Shown here piece after piece: positions 1 through 8,787 of a stretch of DNA of 40,238 bases. The stretch spans positions 1 to 40,238 of IMG/VR virus record IMGVR_UViG_3300044955_000033; one strand, given 5' to 3'. Every line of letters starts with the position of its first letter. The stretch's first letter is position 1. Below the pieces are notes generated by a model. The model was not told the origin of the DNA and made no database searches. It worked only from the letters and a program-made list of their open reading frames with translations. The position numbers and the translations under genes were made by a program. Source of the DNA: a virus.

Positions 1-2
1 GT

Positions 3-2126
3 CGTTTAGGTATTGCAACACGCAACGAACAAAACGGATACGTTAATAGCGGCAATACGCTTGAAATAGTAAGCAACACAGTCAACGACGTAGCCATGAC
101 AGTCCTACCTAACGCTCCTATAGACTCTGCTACAGGCTTACCAGTCCCAACGATTGCTGTAGCGACTGATGGTGGCGTGAGTGTTATTACTGATTCTGGT
201 GTTGTTTATGATTACACCGAAGTAGCATCTGCTCGTATATACAACGAAGTAGCCTTTGATGGTAATTATGTTTACGGACGTAACGAAAATTCGCAGCAAT
301 ATTTTGGGTGGTTATTAGGCAGCTCTGATAGAACATCGCACGATGTAAAAGTGTACCGTACGGCTTATACTGACGGGTCTTATGTTGGAACTGCTTTTCT
401 TGGTACAGCTAATAGTGATGTAAATCCTGTTGTAGTTAAAGGCGATGGTGAACACGTCATAGGTACACGAGAAGGTATATCACCAATAAGTAATATTAGC
501 GATCCAGCTAACGGCATGGTCAGCTACATCACCTCAGACTACAACACAGGCTGGATGCACGGTGACATCAAAGGCACATTCCTGTCTGACACCACTGCTG
601 AGACTGTAGGGGTTGATGAGTCTACAGAGCTTGTTACTAATGGTACGTTTGATACGGACTTGAGTGGGTGGACTAATATTAACGCAGGCGTGTCATGGGT
701 TAACGGTGCATTTTATACTGATGGAACATCTAGCGGTGATATAGCTAGGCAACAAAGTTTAGGTTTGATTGAAGGTCAGACATATCTAATTAGCTTTGAT
801 GTTGTTGGAATAACCGCTGGCTATCTTGGTATTAAAGTAGGTGGGGGAGTTGCTTACATTTATGGAGTAGACGGCAGTTATTCTGTGGTTGTTAGAGCAA
901 CAGACAAAGACAACATTCAAATAATGGGTGCCAGCAATGCTGTTGGCTCAATAGACAACATCAGCGTCAAACAAACTGGCAACCTTGTGGTGAATGGTAC
1001 GTTTGATGTTAATACGAGTGGGTGGACTCTTGGTTCAGGTATTACTATATCAGGCGGGCTACTTAACTTTAATACCGTTGATAACCAACAAGTAACCCAA
1101 GCAGTTGCATTAGACACTGGTAAGAAATACGTAGTAACTTATGATTACACGCACACATCAGGAGTAACTTTAAAAGTTAGGCTTGGCGGCAGTGATGGTG
1201 AAGAGGTAACGCTTGATACAACATCAGGTCAAAAATCATTAACACTTACAGCAGGTAGTGCTGATGAGTTACGCATACGCACTAATGGTGCTGTTGTAGG
1301 CACTATCGACAACATCAGCGTCCGCCTAGCTGAATCCGACCGAAGCGTAAACAACAACGGCTTGGAAGTACACGGTGAGATTGTTAAGGCCAGCGTTGCC
1401 GCAGGCAGCGACCTTGTGGCTTACTCTGGGTTCTCTGTTGATGACTACCTACAACAGCCATACAACAGTGACTTGGACTTCGGGACAGGTGACTTCTGTG
1501 TGATGGGTTGGGTTTATAATACAAATGCAGTTTTAGATGAAACTATATTATGTAGAGCATCAACTGATGGATTGAATAAGCTACTTTTCCAACTAAGAAG
1601 CGACAACACTTTGTTGTTACAGCTAATAAATTCAGGAACTTCGAATTCATTTAGCACAGGTACAGTACCCATTAACACTTGGTCTTTTGTATGCTCTGTA
1701 AGAACTGCACCAGATCAGATTGAGCACTATATAAACGGTACGTTTGACTCAGCAGACGTTATAACAAGCAGGTCAATTTCTGATGCTACGGCTACTACTC
1801 TTATAGGAATTAGAGACGATGGGATACAACCTATCTCAGCTTCTTCACTAGCCCTACTACGCATCTCAGCCACTGCCCCTACAGCAGAACAGATCAAGCG
1901 CATCTACGAAGATGAGAAAGTATTGTTCCAAGAAGGCGCACAGGCAACGCTATACGGCACGTCTGATGCAGTGACAGCACTGGCCTATGACGACACTACT
2001 GAGCTACTCCATGTCGGTACATCGTCAGGACGTAGTGAGTTTAGTGGACTCCGTAGGGTTGGCAATACAACTAATGCAGTCGGTACAGCCATCTCAGCAT
2101 CTAACGGCATGGTTGTGGAAGAGTAA
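3..2126 (+). CDS. Tail fibre/receptor-binding protein with carbohydrate-binding and LamG-like domains (5' partial)
   Basis: The frame is open from base 3 with no stop upstream, so the gene starts outside the window and at least 707 C-terminal residues are visible; the ATG at 96 is not needed as a start. From the second part on, two tandem beta-rich modules each begin with V-x-NGTFD...GW and end with IDNIS, as in CBM4/9-like carbohydrate-binding modules. A concanavalin A/LamG-like jelly roll follows (DFGTGDFCVMGWVY, then a SFVCSVRT strand). The C-terminus has repeated TALAYDDTTELLHVGTSSG strands resembling a beta-propeller blade. This architecture fits a fibre or spike that binds surface glycans. 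The stop overlaps the next start as TAATG. Parts of the gene look more AT-rich than the neighbouring late genes, as expected for exchangeable receptor-binding segments. The role is inferred from domains and context. Confidence 0.75.
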   Translation, partial: RLGIATRNEQNGYVNSGNTLEIVSNTVNDVAMTVLPNAPIDSATGLPVPTIAVATDGGVSVITDSGVVYDYTEVASARIYNEVAFDGNYVYGRNENSQQYFGWLLGSSDRTSHDVKVYRTAYTDGSYVGTAFLGTANSDVNPVVVKGDGEHVIGTREGISPISNISDPANGMVSYITSDYNTGWMHGDIKGTFLSDTTAETVGVDESTELVTNGTFDTDLSGWTNINAGVSWVNGAFYTDGTSSGDIARQQSLGLIEGQTYLISFDVVGITAGYLGIKVGGGVAYIYGVDGSYSVVVRATDKDNIQIMGASNAVGSIDNISVKQTGNLVVNGTFDVNTSGWTLGSGITISGGLLNFNTVDNQQVTQAVALDTGKKYVVTYDYTHTSGVTLKVRLGGSDGEEVTLDTTSGQKSLTLTAGSADELRIRTNGAVVGTIDNISVRLAESDRSVNNNGLEVHGEIVKASVAAGSDLVAYSGFSVDDYLQQPYNSDLDFGTGDFCVMGWVYNTNAVLDETILCRASTDGLNKLLFQLRSDNTLLLQLINSGTSNSFSTGTVPINTWSFVCSVRTAPDQIEHYINGTFDSADVITSRSISDATATTLIGIRDDGIQPISASSLALLRISATAPTAEQIKRIYEDEKVLFQEGAQATLYGTSDAVTALAYDDTTELLHVGTSSGRSEFSGLRRVGNTTNAVGTAISASNGMVVEE
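631..1323 (+). repeat. Tandem duplicated carbohydrate-binding-like module
   Basis: Two in-frame copies (about 631-972 and 985-1323). Both open with near-identical DNA containing aatggtacgtttgat and then gagtgggtggact, and both close with gacaacatcagcgtc. The middles have diverged. This suggests an old internal duplication of one CBM-like domain with both ends kept similar. A third aacggtacgtttgac at about 1735 lies in the LamG-like part and may be chance. Confidence 0.75.
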
Positions 2127-2449
2127 TGAAGCATAATACCTTCCAACGTCTACTAGGGGGTGGCTTAATATTCACCTCACTAGTGGGCTGTATAGGACTG
2201 TATAGCTACGCATCTCCAGCACCTAAGCATAAGAACGTAGTAGCTCTCATTGAACTCACTGACACCTTAGACCGTGAAGGCGATAATGTCTTAGCGACTA
2301 CTACGTACAGTGAGGGTGCTGAGAATGTATGCTATATCAAGATTAAACCTGAAGTGTATCCTAACTGCATACAGCATGAAGTGATGCACTGTTTCAGTGG
2401 TGACTGGCATGAAGGCTACGACACTGATGACTATTGTTATGAGGAATAA
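2126..2449 (+). CDS. Small putative lipoprotein with HExxH motif
   Basis: 107 residues, translationally coupled to the fibre gene by TAATG. The N-terminus has a basic start, a hydrophobic stretch and the lipobox-like LVGC, so the mature protein may be a lipoprotein anchored at Cys22. Near the C-terminus is HEVMHCFSGDWHEG, an HExxH zinc-protease signature with a further His six residues on. Three more Cys residues (CYIKI, NCIQ, YCYEE) could form disulfides in the periplasm. Comparable tiny HExxH proteins are, from memory, found near lysis and tail genes of other phages, with no established role. It could be a cell-wall or envelope factor, or a zinc-binding protein without activity. Function is not assigned. 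Confidence 0.7.
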   Translation: MKHNTFQRLLGGGLIFTSLVGCIGLYSYASPAPKHKNVVALIELTDTLDREGDNVLATTTYSEGAENVCYIKIKPEVYPNCIQHEVMHCFSGDWHEGYDTDDYCYEE

Positions 2450-2451
2450 TT

Positions 2452-4254
2452 ATGACAGTTAAAGTAACAAAGCCAGCCATTAACCTGCGTGAGAAGCTAA
2501 GTGAGCTGGAGAGTAATAACAAGGATGAGGCTCGTATTGGGTCTTTAGAGTCCGACAGTATTGATGTTGGTACGCTAGAGGTTGATACGATTTCTAGTGA
2601 TGTAGCGGTAAGTGGAGACATCAACTTCGGAGACAACGACAAAGCCATCTTCGGTGCTGGCAGTGATTTGCAGATTTATCACACTGGTTATGATTCATTA
2701 ATTGATGACGTTGGCGATGGTAGATTAAAAATACGAAGTAATGGTTTAGGCGTAGATTTACAGTCTACAACTGGCGAAGTAATGTTAAGAGCATTAACAG
2801 ATTCAAGTGTATCTCTTTACTACGACAACTCAGCCAAACTAGCCACAACCTCCACAGGCATTGATGTAACTGGCACAGCTACGATGGATGGGCTGACGGT
2901 TGATACTACAGCCTCCAACGGAGTAACAATTAATGCTTCTGATAACTTAACTACCAACTATCCTTTAAAAGTACAGAATGCGTCTGGCTCTGGTCGGCTT
3001 GAGCTAAGTACATACGGAATCAACAATAACATTGACCTAAAGTTACAAACTCAAGGTACTAATGCTATTTATATTGATACCAATAAAGACATCAGCTTCT
3101 ACGAGGACACTGGCACAACGGCTAAGTTCTTCTGGGATGCTTCTGTTGAGTCTTTGGGAATTGGTACTACGGATATTGATACGTGGAGCCCATATTGGCA
3201 CGCACTACAGGTGGGCACTGGCTCATCTTTGGTGGGTGCTTCTGGGGTGACTTCTCGTACATTCTTATCTGATAATGCTTACAATAATGGTAGTAACCAA
3301 TCTACATCTTGGAAATATTCTAGTACAAACGAGGCTTCTCAATATACTCAGTTAGACGGCACTCATGTATTTCGCACTGCATCATCTGGCACAGCAGATA
3401 CAGCTATTACTTGGACAGATGCAGTAACAATAAATAACAGCGGTAAAGTAGGTATTGGTACTAGTAGTCCTACTTCTAATTTAGAAATACACGATCGTAC
3501 AGATAAGACGATGACAGCTACTGCCGCTGGGCAGCTAGAAATACAAGGTGACGGCTACGGTTTTGGTATCGCTTTAGGTGCAGATGGCGCTGCTCTATAT
3601 AACAACTCCTCTTCACGGGCTTTAATGTTCGGTACTAATGAGACTGAACGTATGCGTATTGACGGCAGCGGTACCTTGCTTGTGGGTACTACTTCTTATC
3701 CTTATACTGCTGGTAACAGCGGAGTTATGATATATGATGCTTCTGACTGGTATGGGCGGATTAACTTAGGCAAATCTCTTAGTGGTAGTGTTTGGGGTCT
3801 ACGTTGTTACCACAATGGCTCTGGTGTTGGCGGTATTATGTATGGCGATACCTCTACATCCTTTAACACCTCTTCAGACTACCGCCTAAAAGAAGATTGG
3901 CAACCTGTAGCTAACGCATCAGACCGTGTAGCACAACTTAAACCAGTAAACTTTGCATGGAAAGCATCAGGTGAACGTGTAGACGGTTTCTTAGCGCATG
4001 AGCTTGCTGAAGTAATCCCAGAAGCAGTTACTGGCACTAAAGATGCTATGCGTACTGAAGAGTATGAAGTATCTCCTGCTGTGCTGGATGATGAAGGCAA
4101 CGTAGTTACTGAAGCGGTAATGGATACTCGTGAAGTTCCAGACTATCAAGGTATTGACCAGTCTAAACTTGTACCTCTATTGACTGCGGCACTGCAAGAA
4201 GCATTAACTGAAATTGATAATCTTAAAGCTCGCTTAGATGCGGCAGGACTATAA
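2452..4254 (+). CDS. Tail fibre/spike with C-terminal S74 chaperone-peptidase domain
   Basis: 600 residues, two bases after the previous stop. The N-terminus (about 1-60) looks like a short coiled-coil adaptor. The body is repetitive beta structure rich in Gly/Ser/Thr/Asp, with phrases such as DLQIYHTGYDSLIDD and TERMRIDGSGTLLVGTT that are common in phage fibres. From about residue 470 comes the intramolecular chaperone auto-processing (peptidase S74) domain: SSDYRLKEDW, with Ser475 next to Asp476 as the likely self-cleavage serine, then VNFAWK and DGFLAHELAEVIPEAV, ending in a coiled coil (EIDNLKARL). In the family this domain directs trimer folding and is then released. It is the second fibre after the lectin-like one, suggesting a branched or dual receptor-binding apparatus. 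Confidence 0.88.
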   Translation: MTVKVTKPAINLREKLSELESNNKDEARIGSLESDSIDVGTLEVDTISSDVAVSGDINFGDNDKAIFGAGSDLQIYHTGYDSLIDDVGDGRLKIRSNGLGVDLQSTTGEVMLRALTDSSVSLYYDNSAKLATTSTGIDVTGTATMDGLTVDTTASNGVTINASDNLTTNYPLKVQNASGSGRLELSTYGINNNIDLKLQTQGTNAIYIDTNKDISFYEDTGTTAKFFWDASVESLGIGTTDIDTWSPYWHALQVGTGSSLVGASGVTSRTFLSDNAYNNGSNQSTSWKYSSTNEASQYTQLDGTHVFRTASSGTADTAITWTDAVTINNSGKVGIGTSSPTSNLEIHDRTDKTMTATAAGQLEIQGDGYGFGIALGADGAALYNNSSSRALMFGTNETERMRIDGSGTLLVGTTSYPYTAGNSGVMIYDASDWYGRINLGKSLSGSVWGLRCYHNGSGVGGIMYGDTSTSFNTSSDYRLKEDWQPVANASDRVAQLKPVNFAWKASGERVDGFLAHELAEVIPEAVTGTKDAMRTEEYEVSPAVLDDEGNVVTEAVMDTREVPDYQGIDQSKLVPLLTAALQEALTEIDNLKARLDAAGL

Positions 4255-4265
4255 GGAACTAACTA

Positions 4266-4595
4266 ATGGCAACATTTACATGGACTATCGCTAACCTTGA
4301 GCGAGCACAAGACGACTACATCACTATCGTACATTGGCGTTGTGATGGCGAAGAGGGTGAACACTCTATCGGTGCTTATGGCACTGTGTCGTTCACACAA
4401 GAAGACGGCGAAGAGATCATCCCTTTCGCTAACCTAACTGAAGAGCTTGTACAAGGCTGGATGTTTGAGAAGCTAAACAAAGAAGAAGTGGAAGCGGCTG
4501 TACAGGCTAAACTGGATGAGCTAGCTAACCCACCTCTAATCTCTGGCTTGCCTTGGGCGCCTGTTGTAGAAGCTGAAGTTATCGAGGCTGAATAA
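4266..4595 (+). CDS. Conserved small protein beside tail fibre genes
   Basis: 109 residues, soluble and acidic. An N-terminal beta-rich part (TFTWTIANLERAQDDYITIVHW) is followed by a helical segment (NKEEVEAAVQAKLDELANPP) and a Pro-rich end. Similar short proteins starting MATFTW often sit directly after tail fibre genes in phages; from memory they belong to a domain of unknown function. A fibre-assembly or fibre-associated role is a guess from position. It follows the S74 fibre by 11 bases with a GGAAC ribosome-binding site, and its stop overlaps the next start (TAATG). Confidence 0.7.
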   Translation: MATFTWTIANLERAQDDYITIVHWRCDGEEGEHSIGAYGTVSFTQEDGEEIIPFANLTEELVQGWMFEKLNKEEVEAAVQAKLDELANPPLISGLPWAPVVEAEVIEAE

Positions 4596-4864
4596 TGGAA
4601 ATGGACGTGTTGTGGGGTATCGTATTGACTGCTGGCTTGAGCGTTGGTGGTTTCGTACTTCGTTATTATGTATCGGAACTGCAGCGCGTCCAGATCCTAC
4701 TCAACCGGACTCGGGAAGAGATGGCTAGAGAGTACGTTACCAAGGCTGAAGTTCACGCCGATATTAATAGGGTGCTAGACTACATTGAGCGTCTGGACCA
4801 GAAGTTAGATCGACTAATAGAGAGCCAGAAATGGGATGGTGCAACAGAGCGACGCTCGCGTTAA
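4595..4864 (+). CDS. Membrane-anchored coiled-coil protein in the lysis cassette
   Basis: 89 residues. One N-terminal transmembrane helix (VLWGIVLTAGLSVGGFVLRYYV) is followed by a charged helix with heptad spacing (VLDYIERLDQKLDRLIES). This layout resembles an i-spanin or an accessory holin-like protein, and it sits ahead of a holin and an endolysin. An in-frame ATG at 4601 is an alternative start. The 3' end overlaps the next gene by 34 bases in another frame, recalling nested spanin pairs, but the downstream partner lacks a lipobox, so a spanin assignment is not secure. Confidence 0.65.
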   Translation: MEMDVLWGIVLTAGLSVGGFVLRYYVSELQRVQILLNRTREEMAREYVTKAEVHADINRVLDYIERLDQKLDRLIESQKWDGATERRSR

Positions 4865-5169
4865 TAGCTGTCTCGCTGCCGTTACACGCAGCAGACCCAA
4901 TAGTTACAGAGTCGACAACCGACAGTACGGTTACGACTAATGGTGAGATGACCACTACGGTTAACTCACCTCCTCCCTCTGCTATATCTCCACAAATATC
5001 AGCGAATACGAACTCTGACTTATGTACGGTCGGTGTTGCTGGTGCAGTTCAAACACAGATACTCGGTATATCTATGGGTTCTACAGTTCGAGATATGAAC
5101 TGTTACTTGTCGGTATCTGCCCTACTAGGCGCGTACTTTGGCTTCTCTAATAGGAGTCCCAAGAAGTGA
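4831..5169 (+). CDS. Exported small protein of the lysis region
   Basis: 112 residues starting inside the preceding gene. A signal peptide is clear: hydrophobic LALIAVSLPL followed by the signal peptidase I site HAADP. The mature part has a Thr/Ser-rich linker (TTDSTVTTNGEMTTTV) and then NSDLCTVGVAGAVQTQILG and STVRDMNCY, a Cys-containing block that I recognise as recurring in marine phage lysis regions but cannot name. A final hydrophobic stretch (LLGAYFGF) may touch the membrane. Likely periplasmic. It could play an outer-membrane-disruption role together with the upstream coiled-coil protein, but no lipobox cysteine is present. Confidence 0.7.
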   Translation: MGWCNRATLALIAVSLPLHAADPIVTESTTDSTVTTNGEMTTTVNSPPPSAISPQISANTNSDLCTVGVAGAVQTQILGISMGSTVRDMNCYLSVSALLGAYFGFSNRSPKK

Positions 5170-5351
5170 CAGAACACCAACTCGACTTGCTAACTGATGT
5201 AATGATGGAGTTACATTATCAAGCAGGTATAAATAACGACGATGAGATGCGGGAGGTAGCCGATGCGCTGTCTGCCGTACTCAAGCATTACGAAGAGACG
5301 GAGAGGCAAAATGCTGCAAGCACTGATCGGGCCGGTAACGGGGCTCCTTGA
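5166..5351 (+). CDS. Small acidic helical protein (GTG start)
   Basis: 61 residues. It starts with GTG overlapping the previous stop (GTGA), with AGGAG nine bases upstream. The sequence is helical and acidic (NNDDEMREVADALSAVLKHYEETE). The 3' end overlaps the holin gene by 41 bases. No known family is recognised. The case for a gene rests on the coupled start, the ribosome-binding site and the otherwise empty 140-base space; there is no homology argument. Confidence 0.55.
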   Translation: MTEHQLDLLTDVMMELHYQAGINNDDEMREVADALSAVLKHYEETERQNAASTDRAGNGAP

Positions 5352-5706
5352 TAAAGTAATAGAAGACAAAGACCAGAAAGCAAAGTTAGCCCATGAAATT
5401 GCTACTATGTCTGAGAAACACGCTCAGGAGTTGGCTAAAGGTCAATTGGAGATTAACCTCGCAGAAGCTAAATCTGGATCACTGTTTAAAGGTGGCTGGC
5501 GACCTTTTATTGGTTGGGTTTGCGGTTTTGCCTTTGCTTATCATTTTATACTACAGCCGCTCATTGTTTTTGGGGTGAGTGTATCGGGGGTTGTGATACC
5601 TCCACTGCCAGAGTTTGACATGAGTTCCCTAATGACAGTGATGATGGGTATGCTTGGTCTTGGTGGACTACGAACATTCGAAAAACATAAAGGAGTAGCG
5701 AAATGA
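5311..5706 (+). CDS. Holin, three-helix type (GTA_holin_3TM-like)
   Basis: 131 residues from ATG 5311, which follows GAGAGG at good spacing; a longer frame from 5263 lacks such a site. An amphipathic N-terminal helix (LLDKVIEDKDQKAKLAHEI) is followed by the family signature GGWRPFIGWVCGFAFAYHF and then two hydrophobic segments (QPLIVFGVSVSGVVIP and SLMTVMMGMLGLGGL), ending RTFEKHKG. This is the layout of the 3TM holins that permeabilise the inner membrane at lysis. It overlaps the endolysin gene (ATGA), forming a holin-endolysin pair. Confidence 0.85.
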   Translation: MLQALIGPVTGLLDKVIEDKDQKAKLAHEIATMSEKHAQELAKGQLEINLAEAKSGSLFKGGWRPFIGWVCGFAFAYHFILQPLIVFGVSVSGVVIPPLPEFDMSSLMTVMMGMLGLGGLRTFEKHKGVAK

Positions 5707-6083
5707 CTTGGACAGCTAAATATTTCAGTGAATCAGAGATGGCCTGCCAGTGTGGTTGTGGTGAATCTCCTATGGATCAAGCGTTCATGGATAAACTAGA
5801 TGCGCTACGTGAAGCATATGGTAAGCCTATGCGTATTACGTCTGGCTACCGTTGCCCAGAACACCCTATCGAAGCTAAGAAGTCTAAACCCGGTGCACAC
5901 GCTTCGGCTAAAGCCTGTGATATCGGTGTCGATCGTGCTGAAGCACATGAGATTATGCGCCTAGCATTTGAGATGGGTTTTAAGCGAATCGGTGTTAACC
6001 AGAAAGGTGGCGCACGTTTTATTCACTTGGATACAGCTACCGCTGAAGATGGTTTCCCAGAACCAACAGTGTGGTCTTACTAA
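5703..6083 (+). CDS. Endolysin, peptidase M15 (D-Ala-D-Ala carboxypeptidase-like)
   Basis: 126 residues. The M15 zinc site is complete: His66 and Asp73 in GAHASAKACDI (family SxHxxGxAxD) and His108 in RFIHLD. The substrate-pocket segment ITSGYRCPEHP is also typical. The protein should cut peptidoglycan stem peptides or cross-links. An unusual N-terminal CQCGC cluster (Cys15, 17, 19) is seen in several phage and bacterial M15 proteins. There is no signal peptide, so release would depend on the holin encoded immediately upstream (four-base overlap). The stop overlaps the next start (TAATG). Confidence 0.9.
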   Translation: MTWTAKYFSESEMACQCGCGESPMDQAFMDKLDALREAYGKPMRITSGYRCPEHPIEAKKSKPGAHASAKACDIGVDRAEAHEIMRLAFEMGFKRIGVNQKGGARFIHLDTATAEDGFPEPTVWSY

Positions 6084-6292
6084 TGCGTAAAGTAATAGAG
6101 GCACGAGAGGTAGACGGCAACGTCGAACCGACTCATACGGTAGAAGCGTTCTGTGCAGCTTGTGGGTTTGACCTAGATGAAACAGAACTAGCAGCAGACA
6201 CTTGCTCTGACTGCGGTGAACCCCTAAACTTACGTAAGAACGTAGCCATTCAGGTAACTACGTTACCGTCAGCGTTTGGCGAAACTATGTAG
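6083..6292 (+). CDS. Small zinc-ribbon protein
   Basis: 69 residues from the ATG at 6083 (TAATG with the endolysin stop); an upstream in-frame ATG at 6071 is inside the endolysin and less likely. Two CxxC knuckles (CAAC and CSDC, 20 residues apart) make a zinc ribbon. The rest (IQVTTLPSAFGETM) gives no family clue. The position between lysis and tail genes does not suggest a function. Confidence 0.7.
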   Translation: MRKVIEAREVDGNVEPTHTVEAFCAACGFDLDETELAADTCSDCGEPLNLRKNVAIQVTTLPSAFGETM

Positions 6293-6300
6293 GTGACTGT

Positions 6301-8169
6301 ATGCCCCTAAAGAAACTTGTATTTAAGCCGGGAATTAACCGCGAAGTAACACGTTACACTAACGAAGCTGGTTGGTACGAGTGCGATAAAGTACGTTTCC
6401 GACAGGGGTTTCCAGAGAAGATGGGTGGTTGGGAGCCAATCTCAGTAGGCCAATATCAAGGCGTCTGCCGATCTCTCTGGAACTGGGTTACTCTAGGTAG
6501 TATCAACCTTATTGGCGTTGGTACACACCTCAAGTTCTATTTGGAACAAGGTGGTGGCTATAATGACATTACACCTATCCGTGAAACCACGTCTGCCGGC
6601 GATGTTACGTTCTCTGCAACTGCTGGTAGTACTACTATTACTGTTACCGACGCTGGTCACGGTGCGCGTATTAACGACTTTGTTACTTTTTCTGGGGCTA
6701 CTAGCCTCGGTGGTGACATCACTGACCTTGTTCTAAATAAAGAATATCAGATCACAGTAGTCGTAGACGACGATACATACCGTATAGAAGCCGCTGTACC
6801 TGCTACAGCTTCAGATACTGGCAACGGTGGTGCATCTGTTGTGGGTGAGTACCAGATTCGTACTGGTGAAGCCTACGAAGTCCCGCTTACTGGTTGGGGC
6901 GGTGGTACATGGGGTGCCGGTCTATGGGGTACAGGCGGTGCATCTACTGAGGCTATCCGTTTATGGAGCCAGTCTAACTTCGGTGAAGACTTAGTATTCG
7001 GCCCGCGGGGTGGTGATCTCTACTACTGGGATGCTACTGCTGGCGTATCTACCCGTGCAGTAGCCGTACAAGACCTAGCTGGTGCATCGGATGTACCTAT
7101 CCAACAGAACCTTATCCTAGTATCTGACATTAACCGATTTGTATTCGCTTTCGGTACTAACGATGTTGGTACAGCTACAGTCGACCCAATGCTTATTCGC
7201 TGGTCAGATCAGGAAGACGTTACTAACTGGACACCTGCATCTACTAACCAAGCAGGGTCGATTCGACTATCACGTGGTACCGAGATTGTATCTGCACGTC
7301 AGGCTCGTCAGGAAGTACTCGTTTGGACTAACTCATCGCTGTACTCACTACAGTACGTAGGTGCTCCGGGCGTATGGGGCGCACAGCTAGTCGGTGATAA
7401 CATCTCAATCGTGTCTCAGAACAGTGTTGCATATGCTAACGGTATTGCGTACTGGATGGGTACAGACAAGTTCTACATGTATGACGGTCGAGTGCAGACG
7501 CTACCATGTGCAGTACGTAAGTTCGTATTTAACGACATAAACACCCTACAGTTTGACCAGTGTTTCGCTGGTACTAACGAAGCCTTCCACGAAGTGTGGT
7601 GGTTCTATTGTTCAGAAGATAGTGAATCTGTCGATCGTTATGTGATTTACAACTACGTAGACAACGTGTGGTACTACGGCACCATGGATCGTACTGCTTG
7701 GTTGGATTCAGGCTTACGTGATTACCCGCTTGCGGCTACGTACAATAACAACCTAGTAAACCAAGAGTTCGGCTGTTGTGATAACACCGATGGTACTCCA
7801 GTACCGATGCACTCCTACATACTATCTGGCGAGTTCGATATAGAAGATGGCGACCACTTCATGTTGATTAACCGTATCATGCCGGATATATCGTTTGAAG
7901 GATCTACTGCTACCGCACCCACTGTCGATATGACGCTCTACCCACTAGCTAATTCTGGTTCTGGGTACAATAACCCTATGTCGGAAGGCGGTAATGCTGG
8001 TGGTGCAGTAGCTCGTAGCGCGACTATCCCTGTTGAACAGTACACAGGGCAGGTAAATACACGAGTACGAGGTCGGCAAATGTCTATAAAGGTTGAGTCT
8101 AATAGTGACGGCATCCAATGGCAGCTAGGTTCTCCTCGCGTAGATATGCGACCAGACGGACGTAGATAA
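6301..8169 (+). CDS. Tail protein, P22 gp10-like (beta-propeller tail hub/nozzle)
   Basis: 622 residues, beginning 8 bases after the previous stop with AGGTGA upstream. The opening phrases (KPGINREVTRYTNEAGWYECDKVRFRQG split over residues 10-37, then EKMGGWEP) are typical of the packaged-DNA stabilisation/tail proteins related to P22 gp10 in podoviruses. An inserted Ig-like or beta domain (about 95-185, TSAGDVTFSATAGSTTITVT) interrupts the propeller. Blades rich in Trp/Gly follow (LTGWGGGTWGAGLWGTGG, VLVWTNSSLYSLQYVG, GIAYWMGTDKFYMYDG). In the family these proteins close the portal and connect to the fibres. The homology call is by eye. Confidence 0.72.
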   Translation: MPLKKLVFKPGINREVTRYTNEAGWYECDKVRFRQGFPEKMGGWEPISVGQYQGVCRSLWNWVTLGSINLIGVGTHLKFYLEQGGGYNDITPIRETTSAGDVTFSATAGSTTITVTDAGHGARINDFVTFSGATSLGGDITDLVLNKEYQITVVVDDDTYRIEAAVPATASDTGNGGASVVGEYQIRTGEAYEVPLTGWGGGTWGAGLWGTGGASTEAIRLWSQSNFGEDLVFGPRGGDLYYWDATAGVSTRAVAVQDLAGASDVPIQQNLILVSDINRFVFAFGTNDVGTATVDPMLIRWSDQEDVTNWTPASTNQAGSIRLSRGTEIVSARQARQEVLVWTNSSLYSLQYVGAPGVWGAQLVGDNISIVSQNSVAYANGIAYWMGTDKFYMYDGRVQTLPCAVRKFVFNDINTLQFDQCFAGTNEAFHEVWWFYCSEDSESVDRYVIYNYVDNVWYYGTMDRTAWLDSGLRDYPLAATYNNNLVNQEFGCCDNTDGTPVPMHSYILSGEFDIEDGDHFMLINRIMPDISFEGSTATAPTVDMTLYPLANSGSGYNNPMSEGGNAGGAVARSATIPVEQYTGQVNTRVRGRQMSIKVESNSDGIQWQLGSPRVDMRPDGRR

Positions 8170-8786
8170 TGGCTAACAATATAGAGAAGCCTCAACCACC
8201 AGCGTTACCACTAGCGCGTGAGCAGTACGATAGACGAGATACAGACGAGACTAACAACATTCTACGTCTGTTCTTCAACCGTCTAACCAATGCTCTTAAC
8301 ACGTTATTGAATACGAATGACGGTGGTAAAGTACTCTATATGCCACGTGGCTTGTTCTACAGCACCGCTGACCAGACTGCCGCAGCTACAAATACCGGAT
8401 ACCCTGTAGAGTTCGAGAACGCTTATATCGATAACGGTGTGAGCATCATAGATGATACGAAGATTACTGTGACTGCAGGTGGTATGTATAACTTTCAAGT
8501 TACGATGCAGACAAAATCTACTAACTCGTCGGATACTACGGTCTGGACATGGATCAACAAGTCAGGCACCGATGTTCCCTACGGCGGTCAAATACAGACA
8601 GTTAAGGGTCAAGATGACCACGCTGTTTATTGGAACTTCTCAATTGACCTAGAAGCCGGTGATTACATTGAAATGTACTGGGCTACTGACAACACAGCAT
8701 TACAACTTTACACAGAAGCCGCTACGTCACCTCATCCCGGTATACCGTCTACGATTGTTGCTGTTTCTTTCATAAGCAACTTGTAG
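8169..8786 (+). CDS. C1q/TNF-like jelly-roll virion protein
   Basis: 205 residues, coupled by TAATG. An N-terminal helical part (TDETNNILRLFFNRLTNALN) probably mediates trimerisation or attachment. From about residue 60 there is a C1q-like jelly roll: GLFYSTADQTAAATNTGYPV, then GMYNFQVTMQ, YWNFSIDLEAGDYIEMYW and STIVAVSFI. The same fold recurs in phage decoration and fibre-tip proteins. It directly follows the tail hub gene, so it may decorate the tail or head-tail joint. The 40 bases after its stop hold a -10 box and a hairpin serving the next gene. Confidence 0.7.
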   Translation: MANNIEKPQPPALPLAREQYDRRDTDETNNILRLFFNRLTNALNTLLNTNDGGKVLYMPRGLFYSTADQTAAATNTGYPVEFENAYIDNGVSIIDDTKITVTAGGMYNFQVTMQTKSTNSSDTTVWTWINKSGTDVPYGGQIQTVKGQDDHAVYWNFSIDLEAGDYIEMYWATDNTALQLYTEAATSPHPGIPSTIVAVSFISNL

Positions 8787-8787
8787 C

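Noticed and set aside
4595-5169. Rz/Rz1 spanin pair
   Set aside because: The overlap and coiled coil fit, but the second protein has a signal peptidase I site and no lipobox cysteine, so the label is not supported.
6512-6736. Hydrophobic 74-codon frame inside the tail hub gene
   Set aside because: Leu/Val-rich by-product of the Thr/Ser-rich main frame, without a Shine-Dalgarno sequence; not comparable to the overprinted frame at 22876.
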